Assembly: GCF_002937115.1 (NCBI RefSeq)
Contig: NZ_NHRY01000076.1
Location: 1-64,000 of the forward strand
Origin: Rhodopila globiformis
Lineage (GTDB): Bacteria > Pseudomonadota > Alphaproteobacteria > Acetobacterales > Acetobacteraceae
Reading direction: 5' to 3'
Length of the DNA: 64,000 bases
Below are positions 18,480 through 26,036 of this stretch, piece after piece. Numbering within the stretch: position 1 is the stretch's first letter; each line of letters opens with the position of its first letter. Under the pieces are notes generated by a model, which had not been told where the DNA came from, ran no database searches, and worked only from the letters and a program-made list of their open reading frames with translations. The position numbers and the translations under genes were made by a program.

Positions 18480-18511
18480 CGTCATGGCCGGGACAAGCCG
18501 GGCGATGACGG
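18480..18511. repeat. REP-like palindrome
   Basis: CGTCATGGCC...CGATGACGG pairs end to end and shares the CGTCATGGC...GGGACAAGCC core with the palindromes near 10.2 kb. It sits in the intergenic space between the converging GST and acetate-transporter genes. Confidence 0.45.
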
Positions 18512-18582
18512 GAAGAAGACGAAGGTCGGGTACCGCGTCACCCGGCCGGTTGTAAGCCAGCCGGGTCCACGTTACGCCAGGG

Positions 18583-19167
18583 TCAGGCGGCCTGGCGCAG
18601 CCCCTGGATCTGCGGCGCCTGGGGGGCGCCGATTGGCAGGATGGTGCGGCCATGCGTCTCGTTGATCACCTCGGCCGACGCCAGGTAGAACGCCAGCACT
18701 GCAGTGATCAGGCCGCCATAGCCGCCGTACATCTTCAGGTTGGCCATGCCGAACAGATCGCTGGCGGCCAGCAGGAAGAAGGTGATCCACAGCGCGAGGA
18801 ACACCATCTGCAGCACGCGGTTGGCGGCCATGCTGCCGAACCACATCATCAAGCTGAACACGCCCCACGCGGCCAGCCACCAGCCGACGAACTGCGCCGG
18901 CACGCCGGTGTGGAAGAACTGCACGAACAGCGCGAAGGCCCACCAGAACGCGCCGTAAGCGCAGAACGCGACGAAGCCGAAGGTGTTGCCGCGCGGCATT
19001 TCCATCAGGCCCGCGGCAAACTGTGCGGTGCCGCCGAAGGCGAACGCGGTGGCCAGCACCATCGGCACGGCTGCACCGCCGAACCAGCCGGCATTGACCA
19101 TGCTGAGCATCCAGGTGGTCAACGCGAACCCGGTCAGGCCGAGTGGCGCGGGATTGGCTAGTTTCAT
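18583..19167 (-). CDS. satP: Acetate/succinate uptake transporter, GPR1/FUN34/YaaH family
   Basis: 194 aa with six hydrophobic segments. The N-terminal family signature (NPAPLGLTGFALTTWMLSMVNAG, in part) is close to the NPAPLGL motif of SatP/GPR1. Likely an inner-membrane carrier or channel for acetate and other short carboxylates. ATG 19167 is chosen; the 17 residues upstream in the open frame have no family match. An FNR/FixK-like site lies 92 bases upstream of the start, suggesting oxygen-linked control. Confidence 0.85.
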   Translation of the reverse strand: MKLANPAPLGLTGFALTTWMLSMVNAGWFGGAAVPMVLATAFAFGGTAQFAAGLMEMPRGNTFGFVAFCAYGAFWWAFALFVQFFHTGVPAQFVGWWLAAWGVFSLMMWFGSMAANRVLQMVFLALWITFFLLAASDLFGMANLKMYGGYGGLITAVLAFYLASAEVINETHGRTILPIGAPQAPQIQGLRQAA

Positions 19168-19258
19168 CCCGAAGGGTCTCCTCAATCTTGAGTTGTAGGT
19201 GTCTACCGAGCTTACCACAGCATTGCCAACTCATGACAATGTTTCGTCCGGTCTGTCT

Positions 19259-19272
19259 TTGATTCAGATCAT
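19259..19272 (-). promoter_or_regulatory. Putative FNR/FixK-type operator upstream of the acetate transporter
   Basis: TTGATTCAGATCAT matches FNR TTGAT-N4-ATCAA at 9 of 10 positions and FixK TTGA-N6-TCAA at 7 of 8. It lies about 92 bases before the transporter ATG, which is read leftward. The rest of the 19.17-19.55 kb gap shows no gene. Confidence 0.45.
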
Positions 19273-19554
19273 TGACGACTTCGGCGTTTTCCGCCTGTCG
19301 CCATTCCAGCTTGATGTTTGGCAAATACACTGCGGATGCGCCGGCGAAATCGCCACCGCCGACAGGCGCCACCGTCACACCGGCCCGGTGCCACAAAACG
19401 CCCGTCGCAGGACCCCGCCCGGCTCCGGTCAACGATCCCAGCGGCCCCGCCGAACGAAAACGCCTGGCGGCAGGCCGGGACGACGCGCGCCCAACACGTG
19501 AAAGAAACGAACCGGCCGCGTCCCGCCGAACCCAGCGGGACGCGGTCCGTTCCG

Positions 19555-20769
19555 CTACGCCTTCAAAATCTTCGCCACCCGGTTCGGCCGCAGCCGGAAC
19601 GCATCCGGCAGCCCCTTGCCCAGCAGCGGACGCAGGTACAGCCGAAAGGCGTCGGTCACGTCGGTGCCGTTCGGCGCAATGAACTCATCCGGCATCGTCC
19701 GCGTCTTGCCGGCCACCGACTCCAGCGGCACCAGCTTGTAGTCGACTGAGTAATAGCCGGTCCGCTCGATCGTGACCGAGCCGTTGGAGTCGCCATACAT
19801 CGCGTACTGCACCGCCTTCTCGCCGACTTCCCGCGCCTCGCGCTGGTCGACGTCGGAAACGCAGCCGATGAACGAGCGCTGCAGGTAGCCGAAGGTGTCG
19901 CCGCGCACGCGGCTGATGCCCAGCTTGGTCTTGACCGCGTCGGTCAGCAGTTCCGCCAGCGCGCCGGTGCCGGAAAGCTGCACGTTGCCATGCGCGTCGC
20001 GCTCGATCTCCTTCGCCAGCCTGGTGACAACCGGCTGGCCGGATTCGTCGTGGATGCCTTCCGACACGGCGACGACGCAACGGCCGTACCGATCCATGGC
20101 GTTCTTGACGTCGGAGAGGAAGCTTTCCACCCGGAAGGTGCGCTCCGGCAGGTAGATCATGTGCGGCCCGTCGTCGGGGAACTTCTTGCCCAGCGCCGCG
20201 GCGGCGGTCAGGAACCCGGCGTGGCGGCCCATGACGACGCCGATATAGACTCCGGGCAGCGAGCGGTTGTCCAGGTTGGCCCCCAGCACCGCCTGCACCA
20301 CGAACCGCGCCGCCGAGGGGAAGCCCGGCGTATGGTCGTTCAGCACCACGTCGTTGTCGATCGTCTTCGGGATATGCACCACCCGGATCGGGTGATCGGC
20401 CTTTCGCGCCTCCTCGGCGACGATGCGCACGGTGTCCGACGAATCATTGCCGCCGATATAGAAGAAATACCGGATGTCGTGCGCCTTCAGGACCTTGAAG
20501 ATCTCCTGGCAATACTTCAGGTCCGGCTTGTCGCGGGTCGAGCCCAGCGCCGAGGACGGGGTGTCGCCCACCATCTCCAGGTTGTGGGTGGTCTCCTGCG
20601 TCAGGTCGACGAAGTCCTCGTCGACGATGCCGCGCACGCCGTGCAGCGCGCCGTAGACCAGGTTGACGTTTCGATGCTTGCGCCCTTCCAGCACGACGCC
20701 GACGAGCGACTGGTTGATGACCGCGGTGGGGCCACCGCCTTGAGCCACCAGAACTTTTCCTTGCAGCAC
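19555..20769 (-). CDS. pfp: Pyrophosphate-dependent 6-phosphofructokinase
   Basis: 404 aa. Phosphorylates fructose 6-phosphate with PPi, reversibly, giving fructose 1,6-bisphosphate. The N-terminus VLVAQGGGPTAVINQSLVG binds the phosphoryl donor. GGNDSSDT near residue 106 and PKTIDND near 134 are in the form seen in PPi-type enzymes (Lys in PKTIDND, where ATP enzymes have Gly). Also GVVMGRHAGFL and a long C-terminal part. The likely start is GTG at 20769 with GGAG upstream; the open frame continues to 20946 without homology. The nearby FBP aldolase supports a glycolytic/gluconeogenic role. Confidence 0.87.
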   Translation of the reverse strand: MLQGKVLVAQGGGPTAVINQSLVGVVLEGRKHRNVNLVYGALHGVRGIVDEDFVDLTQETTHNLEMVGDTPSSALGSTRDKPDLKYCQEIFKVLKAHDIRYFFYIGGNDSSDTVRIVAEEARKADHPIRVVHIPKTIDNDVVLNDHTPGFPSAARFVVQAVLGANLDNRSLPGVYIGVVMGRHAGFLTAAAALGKKFPDDGPHMIYLPERTFRVESFLSDVKNAMDRYGRCVVAVSEGIHDESGQPVVTRLAKEIERDAHGNVQLSGTGALAELLTDAVKTKLGISRVRGDTFGYLQRSFIGCVSDVDQREAREVGEKAVQYAMYGDSNGSVTIERTGYYSVDYKLVPLESVAGKTRTMPDEFIAPNGTDVTDAFRLYLRPLLGKGLPDAFRLRPNRVAKILKA

Positions 20770-20882
20770 AGCATTTGCTCCGCTGATGAGAGGACGTGAA
20801 ATCGGTTCGGTTCCGCACGGCACTATGCGCACCAACGGTGCAGTCCGTAAAGCCGTCAATGCAACCGCCGGACAGGAAGATC

Positions 20883-22184
20883 TCAGTCCAGCAATGATTG
20901 CCGGGCCGACAGGAACTCCTCCACCGCTGCGACCAGCGCATCGCACGCGGCATCGTCGATGGGCAGCGACAGGGTCATCATGCCCCGGCGCGCCAGCCAG
21001 ATGCCCTGCGCCAGCATGTCGAAGAAGAACAGTTCCTTCAGTTTCGGATTCGCCGCCGCCGCGGCCTCGGGCGTGGTGACCGGGTCGGGCGTGGCGTGCA
21101 CCGCCAGCATCGAGCCCAGGCCGGTGAACTGCAGCGGCGCATCGGCGGCGCGGCAGGCGGCGTTCAGCCGGTCCCGCAGCGCGTCGCCGCTTGCGTTCAG
21201 CGCCAGGGCCGCCTCTGGCGTATAGACCTCGGTCAGGCCCGCCAGCCCCGCCGCCATGGTCAGCACGTTGTTGTTGAACGTCCCGGCATGCGGCAGCGCG
21301 TCACGGCGCCTGGGGTCGAAGCGGTCCATGATCTCGCCGCGGCCGCCGAACGCGCCGAACGACATCCCGCCGCCGACATATTTCCCCAGTGTCGTCAGGT
21401 CGGGCTTCACCCCCACGGCCGATTGCAGCCCGCCGGGAGCGAGGCGGGACGTCATCACCTCGTCGAACACCAGCAGCGCGCCGACGCGGGCGGTTTCCTG
21501 CCGCAGCATCGCCAGGAAGTCCGGCCGCGCGGGGATGCAGCCGCCGCTGCCGATCATCGGTTCGACGATCACCAGGGCGAGGTCTTCGGTGATCAGGGCG
21601 CGGGTCCGCTCACTCTCATTATAGGGTGCCAGCACCGTCTCGATCGGCAGGTTCATCGGCGATCCGCCGCCGGCGAAGCCGAACACCGCGCCGTGGTAGG
21701 CGCCGTTGAACGCCATCACCTTGCTTCGGCGGGTGAAAATCCGCCCGAGCGAGATCGCCAGCAGGTTCGCCTCGGTGCCGGAGTTGGTGAAGCGCACCCG
21801 CTGCAGGCCGAACCGCTCGCAGACCGCGCGGGCGAAGCGGGCTTCATCCATATTGGAGGCGCCCAGGCTGATGCCCCCCTCCAGCGCCCGGTCGATCGCG
21901 GCGCGGATCACCGGATGCGCGTGGCCGTACAGACCGGCGGTGTAGTCGCCCAGGAAATCGACATACTCGTGCCCGTCGGCGTCCCATAGCCGGCAGCCCT
22001 CGGCACGCGCCATCGCCAGCGGGAAGGGGGCGTAGTGCAGCACAGTGCGGGTGTTGCCGCCCGGCATGACCGTGACCGCCTCCAGCCAGCGGGCCAGGCT
22101 GAGCGGGTTGCGGGCGAGGTAGCGTTCCCTGGCCTCGTCCAGGGCCGCGTCGATCGCGGCGTTGCGCAGACGGGGGTCGCTCAT
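20883..22184 (-). CDS. Class III aminotransferase, glutamate-1-semialdehyde aminomutase-like
   Basis: 433-aa PLP enzyme of the HemL/aspartate-aminotransferase-family group. PGGNTR near residue 41, NSGTEAN near 134, LLVFDEVMTSR near 237 (Asp to the pyridine N), and the PLP lysine in TLGKYVGGG (Lys268). Members aminate or isomerise amino acids or aldehydes; true HemL is unlikely to be decided from sequence alone, and the insert pattern fits the broader aspartate aminotransferase family. ATG 22184 is divergent from apt, 104 bases apart. Confidence 0.8.
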   Translation of the reverse strand: MSDPRLRNAAIDAALDEARERYLARNPLSLARWLEAVTVMPGGNTRTVLHYAPFPLAMARAEGCRLWDADGHEYVDFLGDYTAGLYGHAHPVIRAAIDRALEGGISLGASNMDEARFARAVCERFGLQRVRFTNSGTEANLLAISLGRIFTRRSKVMAFNGAYHGAVFGFAGGGSPMNLPIETVLAPYNESERTRALITEDLALVIVEPMIGSGGCIPARPDFLAMLRQETARVGALLVFDEVMTSRLAPGGLQSAVGVKPDLTTLGKYVGGGMSFGAFGGRGEIMDRFDPRRRDALPHAGTFNNNVLTMAAGLAGLTEVYTPEAALALNASGDALRDRLNAACRAADAPLQFTGLGSMLAVHATPDPVTTPEAAAAANPKLKELFFFDMLAQGIWLARRGMMTLSLPIDDAACDALVAAVEEFLSARQSLLD

Positions 22185-22288
22185 GGCTTCCAGTCTGCTG
22201 AATCGGCGGTCCTGTGGCAACCAGGGGCTGGCGAGGCGGCAAGGCCCGCTTTATAGGGTGCGCCGCACTGACTGAAGGACCCGGGCTG

Positions 22289-22804
22289 ATGGACCTGAAA
22301 GACCATATCCGCGGGATTCCGGATTTTCCCAAGCCCGGCATCCTGTTCTACGACATCTCCACGCTGCTGCGGGAGGCTGATGCCTGGCAGGTGGCGATGG
22401 GCCGCATGGCCCGGGCGGTGCGGGCCTACATGCCGGATTTAGTGGCGGGGATGGAAAGCCGCGGCTTCCTGGTCGCCGCGCCGCTGGCGCTGAAGCTGGG
22501 CTGCGGCTTCATCATGATCCGCAAGCGCGGCAAGCTGCCGGGCGACACCATCGGCTACAACTACGCCCTGGAATACGGCGAGGACCGTGTCGAAATCCAG
22601 GCCGACGCGGTGCAGCCCGGGCAGCGCGTGGTGGTGGTGGACGACCTGCTGGCGACCGGCGGCACCATGGCGGCCGGCATTGCGCTGCTGCGCCAGGTGG
22701 GCGCGGTGGTGCCCGCCGCCGCGACGCTGATCGAGCTGGCGGCGCTGAACGGCCGCGCCAAGCTGGACGTGCCCTGCGAGGCGCTGGTCACCTACGCCGA
22801 CTAA
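22289..22804 (+). CDS. apt: Adenine phosphoribosyltransferase
   Basis: 171 aa. Makes AMP from adenine and PRPP in purine salvage. The N-terminal [18 protein letters not shown] is the Apt signature, ESRGF binds substrate, and [14 protein letters not shown] near 113 is the PRPP-binding loop. Full length for the family. Followed by a strong GC hairpin, so probably monocistronic. Confidence 0.94.
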   Translation: MDLKDHIRGIPDFPKPGILFYDISTLLREADAWQVAMGRMARAVRAYMPDLVAGMESRGFLVAAPLALKLGCGFIMIRKRGKLPGDTIGYNYALEYGEDRVEIQADAVQPGQRVVVVDDLLATGGTMAAGIALLRQVGAVVPAAATLIELAALNGRAKLDVPCEALVTYAD

Positions 22805-22823
22805 TCCGCGGGACCGCCCCCAT

Positions 22824-22845
22824 CGGCCGGCATTGCCGCCGGCCG
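22824..22845 (+). terminator. Strong GC hairpin after apt
   Basis: CGGCCGGC and GCCGGCCG form an 8-bp perfect stem with a 6-base loop, 20 bases after the apt stop. It is followed by TTGCTTCC, a weak T-tract, so termination is plausible but not certain. Confidence 0.4.
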
Positions 22846-23060
22846 TTGCTTCCGCGCCTCCGCCGGGCGCGCGGGACGGCCTGGGTTGGCGGCATCGTTG
22901 CAATATCGATCGCACCCCGCGGAAACGCATCGCGACGATCACCGTGCGCGGTCGGCGGAGATTGCGCCGGCCGCGAGCGCTATGCCAATACTGGTGCGGG
23001 TTCGAGGCAACCGATCCAGGCCGCCGCCGCGCCGTTTGCCCGCAGCGGCCACAAACAGGG

Positions 23061-23966
23061 ATGACAGACATGGCCAATGACAAGATGCTGGCGCAGATGT
23101 CCACCAAGGGCGGCTTCATCGCCGCACTGGACCAGAGCGGCGGCTCGACGCCGGGCGCGCTGCGCCTCTACGGCATACAGGACAGCGCCTACAGCGGCGA
23201 CGCCGAGATGTTCCGGCTGATGCACGAAATGCGGGTGCGCATCGTCTCCGCCCCCGCCTTCACCGGCGAGAAGGTCATCGGCGCGATCCTGTTCGAACGC
23301 ACGATGGACGGGGAGGCGCATGGCAAGCAGGTGCCAACGTTCCTCTGGGAAGATCGTGGCGTCGTGCCGTTCCTGAAGGTGGACAAGGGGCTGGAGGCCG
23401 AGACCGACGGCGTCAGCCTGATGAAGCCGATTTCCGGCCTGGACGCGCTGCTGGAGCGGGCGGTGAAGCTGGGCGTGTTCGGCACCAAGATGCGCTCGGT
23501 CATCAACCTGCCGTCGAAATCGGGCATCGCCGCCATCGTGAAACAGCAGTTCGAGATCGCCGAGCAGATCGGCCGCCACGGGCTGGTGCCGATCATCGAG
23601 CCGGAGGTGTCAATCAAGAGCCCGGACAAGAAGGGGGCCGAGGCGATCCTGAAGGACCAGCTGACCCGGCACCTGGACGCCCTGCCGGACAGCCGCAAGG
23701 TGATGCTGAAGCTGACGATTCCGACGGAGACCGACCTCTATCTCGGGCTGACGAAACATCCGCGCGTGGTGCGGGTCGTTGCGCTGTCGGGCGGCTATTC
23801 ACGGGCCGAGGCCTGCAGGCTGCTGGCAAGCAACCACCGCATGATCGCGAGCTTCTCGCGGGCGCTGACCGAGGGGCTGAAGGTGTCGATGAGCGACGCG
23901 GAATTCGATGCCGCGCTTGGCGAGTCGATCGACGAGATCTACCGGGCCTCCATCAACAAGGTCTGA
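23061..23966 (+). CDS. Class I fructose-bisphosphate aldolase
   Basis: 301 aa. Reversibly cleaves fructose 1,6-bisphosphate to DHAP and glyceraldehyde 3-phosphate. It belongs to the short bacterial class I group: KGGFIAALDQSGGSTPGALRLYG at the N-terminus (in part), FERTMDG, FLKVDKGL, PIIEPEVSI, KVMLKLTIPTE (Schiff-base Lys region) and ALSGGYSR for phosphate binding. ATG 23061 precedes a second in-frame ATG at 23070. The 250 bases before it are GC-rich with no gene. Confidence 0.88.
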   Translation: MTDMANDKMLAQMSTKGGFIAALDQSGGSTPGALRLYGIQDSAYSGDAEMFRLMHEMRVRIVSAPAFTGEKVIGAILFERTMDGEAHGKQVPTFLWEDRGVVPFLKVDKGLEAETDGVSLMKPISGLDALLERAVKLGVFGTKMRSVINLPSKSGIAAIVKQQFEIAEQIGRHGLVPIIEPEVSIKSPDKKGAEAILKDQLTRHLDALPDSRKVMLKLTIPTETDLYLGLTKHPRVVRVVALSGGYSRAEACRLLASNHRMIASFSRALTEGLKVSMSDAEFDAALGESIDEIYRASINKV

Positions 23967-24076
23967 GGCGCGGCCGTGACCGCATGAGCCCGGCGCCTGC
24001 CGGGCCGTGCGCGGCCGTGACAGGAAGGGCGCGGCGCCGTCGTGGCGGCGCGCCTGATTTCATTCTGGTTTTTTAC

Positions 24077-24565
24077 ATGTCCGAGGTTTCGTTTCGTATC
24101 AGACCGGCTCGGTCGATTGCTGACATTGAAGCGGCGGTGCGCCTGTTCGAGGCTTATGCCGCCTCACTGGGGATCGATCTCGGTTATCAGGATTTCACCG
24201 CTGAGCTGGCGAGCCTGCCCGGGAAATACACCCCGCCGGCCGGCGAGCTTCTGCTGGCGCGGGACCATCATGGCAAGCCGCTGGGATGCGTTGGGCTGCG
24301 GCCGCTGGCGCCGGCGGGATGCTGCGAGATGAAGCGGCTCTACGTCGCGCCCCATGCCCGCGGCCATGGCCTGGGCCAGGCGCTGGTTGACGCGATCGTC
24401 GCGGCGGCGCTGCGCATCGGCTATCGCGAGATGCGGCTGGATACGCTGCCCACCATGACCGAGGCGATCGCGCTTTACCGCAAGGCGGGGTTTGCGCCGA
24501 TCGAGCCGTATTACGACACGCCAGTGGCGGGCACGGTGTTCCTGGCGCGGCCGCTCGCCGGCTGA
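24077..24565 (+). CDS. GNAT-family N-acetyltransferase
   Basis: 162 aa. Acetyl-CoA-dependent acyltransferase of the GNAT fold: LARDHHGKPLGCVGLRPL (beta 4), EMKRLYVAPHARGHGLGQAL with the R-x-x-G-x-G/A pyrophosphate loop near residue 97, then DTLPTMTEAIALYRKAGF. Close in style to GNATs with a MEL/MKRLYV strand. Acceptor unknown. No clear ribosome site before ATG 24077; upstream in-frame residues do not look conserved. Confidence 0.8.
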   Translation: MSEVSFRIRPARSIADIEAAVRLFEAYAASLGIDLGYQDFTAELASLPGKYTPPAGELLLARDHHGKPLGCVGLRPLAPAGCCEMKRLYVAPHARGHGLGQALVDAIVAAALRIGYREMRLDTLPTMTEAIALYRKAGFAPIEPYYDTPVAGTVFLARPLAG

Positions 24566-24729
24566 GCGGAGGCTGTGCCGCGGCTTGCTGCTGCGCATTT
24601 CCGCGAACCCTTGCCGTTACCCGCGCTCCGCCGCGCCCGGTTGCCGGCCGGGTCACGGCCACGCGGGTTCGTGACGCAGCAACGGCCAGTCAGGCCGATG
24701 CCGGAACAGCGCAAAAACTTCGTGTCCCG

Positions 24730-24754
24730 GGAACGAATACAGTGGGCACACGTT
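24730..24754 (+). promoter_or_regulatory. EcfG-type (general stress response) promoter
   Basis: GGAAC at 24730-24734 and CGTT at 24751-24754 are separated by 16 bases, an exact match to the alphaproteobacterial EcfG (PhyR/NepR pathway) promoter GGAAC-N16/17-CGTT. It lies about 39 bases before the DUF2383 start codon, leaving a short leader. Confidence 0.6.
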
Positions 24755-24792
24755 GCCCTCGCACGCTTGCCTGGCAGCCAACAGCATAGGAA

Positions 24793-25239
24793 ATGACAAT
24801 GGTAACGACTGTAGGAACTGAAACGACTTACCAGGATCTGGTGGAAAACCTTCTGCTGCTCGAGCACGATGCGATCGCCGCCTATGACCAGACGATCGAG
24901 CGGCTGACAAACGCGGCCTACAAGCAGAAGGTCGTGTCCTTCAAGGCTGATCACGACCGCCACGTGCAGGAACTGACGCAGCTTGCCACGGCCGCCGGGG
25001 CGACAGCGCACCGGGAAGGCGATGTTAAGCAGTTGTTGACGACGGGCAAGGTCGCGCTGGCCAGCATCATGGGCGACGGCGCCATCCTGACTGCCATGCG
25101 CACCAACGAAGAGGATACCGTGACGGCGTACGAACGGGCCTCTCGCCACGCAGAAGCACCGCAGGATGCGCGGCGGATTTTTGAGCGGGCGCATGCCGAC
25201 GAACTGCGCCACCGCGAGTGGATGTCGAACCCGGCATAG
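24793..25239 (+). CDS. DUF2383 (PA2169-type) ferritin-like four-helix protein
   Basis: 148 aa, all-helical, with ferritin-like carboxylate/His spacing: LENNLL-like start (LVENLLLLEHDAIAAYDQTIE), DHDRHVQEL near 55, and ERAHADELRHREWM near the end. DUF2383 proteins are small stress-associated proteins with this fold; metal binding is plausible but unproven. An EcfG-type promoter directly upstream places it in the general stress regulon. ATG 24793 follows TAGGAA; ATG 24799 is an alternative. Confidence 0.8.
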   Translation: MTMVTTVGTETTYQDLVENLLLLEHDAIAAYDQTIERLTNAAYKQKVVSFKADHDRHVQELTQLATAAGATAHREGDVKQLLTTGKVALASIMGDGAILTAMRTNEEDTVTAYERASRHAEAPQDARRIFERAHADELRHREWMSNPA

Positions 25240-25444
25240 GCATCCCGGCGCAACCTGCCGTAGTCCGGCGGGCCCGGCCCCAGCCAGGCCGCCGCGATCG
25301 GATTTTATGATGGGGGCAACGACTGGTTCGGTGTCAGCTGGTTCCGGCTGGGTGACCCGTTCATCGTCCGGGACTGCCGAAGGAAGCCATCGGGATGTAA
25401 CCGGACAATAAACGCTGCGGCACGGCCCTGCCGGTCCGAACTGC

Positions 25445-25690
25445 GTGCATCTATGCTGCGACGTGCAACGCCTGTTCGCTGAGGAAACGGACTGGCACAC
25501 GTCGCGTGTCCTGCTGCCCGCGCTGCGCATGGCCTGCGCGCACCCGGCGCAGACGATCTGTACCCGGTTCATCCCGGCCGCCCGCGCTGGTGAGGGCCAC
25601 GGCAGCTGGCGCCGCCGGCCGAGGTGATCGACAAGTACGTCTACTCGCCCTGGGTCGAGACCACATTGCAGGATCGGCTTCGGCAGCGGG
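25445..25690 (+). pseudogene. Remnant of a cysteine hydrolase (isochorismatase family)
   Basis: The frame starting near 25445 reads CCDVQRLFAEETDWHT...TICTRFIPAARAGEGHGSW, resembling the N-terminal catalytic-Asp region of isochorismatase-like hydrolases. It then breaks. In another frame from about 25617 PAEVIDKYVYSPWVETTLQDRL follows, the next conserved block of the same family (Lys region). The residues between are missing, and the catalytic Cys block (GxETDVCV) is absent. So this is a deleted and frameshifted fragment. No database check was possible. Confidence 0.5.
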
Positions 25691-25913
25691 GCACCTTGTC
25701 GGCGCCGCGATGGTGGCGCCGGGTGCCGATCACATGGCGCATCTGCTTGCCTGGGCGATCGAGCAGGGACAGACGGCGCGCGACCTGTTGCGCCTGCCGT
25801 TCTATCACCCGACGCCGGAGGAGGGACTGAAACCGGCGCTGCGCGACATCTGCCGCCAGGTTCATGCCGAGACTCCGGCTGACCAGGGCGAAGGATTTCC
25901 GCCCGGCGCGTGA
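25691..25913 (+). pseudogene. C-terminal remnant of a pyridine nucleotide-disulfide oxidoreductase
   Basis: One frame reads GHLVGAAMVAPGADHMAHLLAWAIEQG...LLRLPFYHPTPEEGLKPALRD, the dimerisation-domain tail of dihydrolipoamide dehydrogenase/mercuric reductase-like proteins (LPFYHPxxEEGLxxALRD). The FAD and NAD domains are absent, so only about 70 C-terminal residues survive, fused directly to the hydrolase remnant upstream. Confidence 0.5.
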
Positions 25914-26036
25914 CACCCGCGCGGGCGGATGGAGCTGTCCGTTCCGAATTCAATATTATGGCCGGCGTTGCCGAAACGGCATAGTGCGCCGCCGCGTTCG
26001 CTTCGATCATCCGGCCATGCGAGGAACCAGTACAGC

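Noticed and set aside
20898-21989. 363-codon plus-strand frame opposite the class III aminotransferase
   Set aside because: Antisense shadow; the minus-strand frame has the full PLP motif set.
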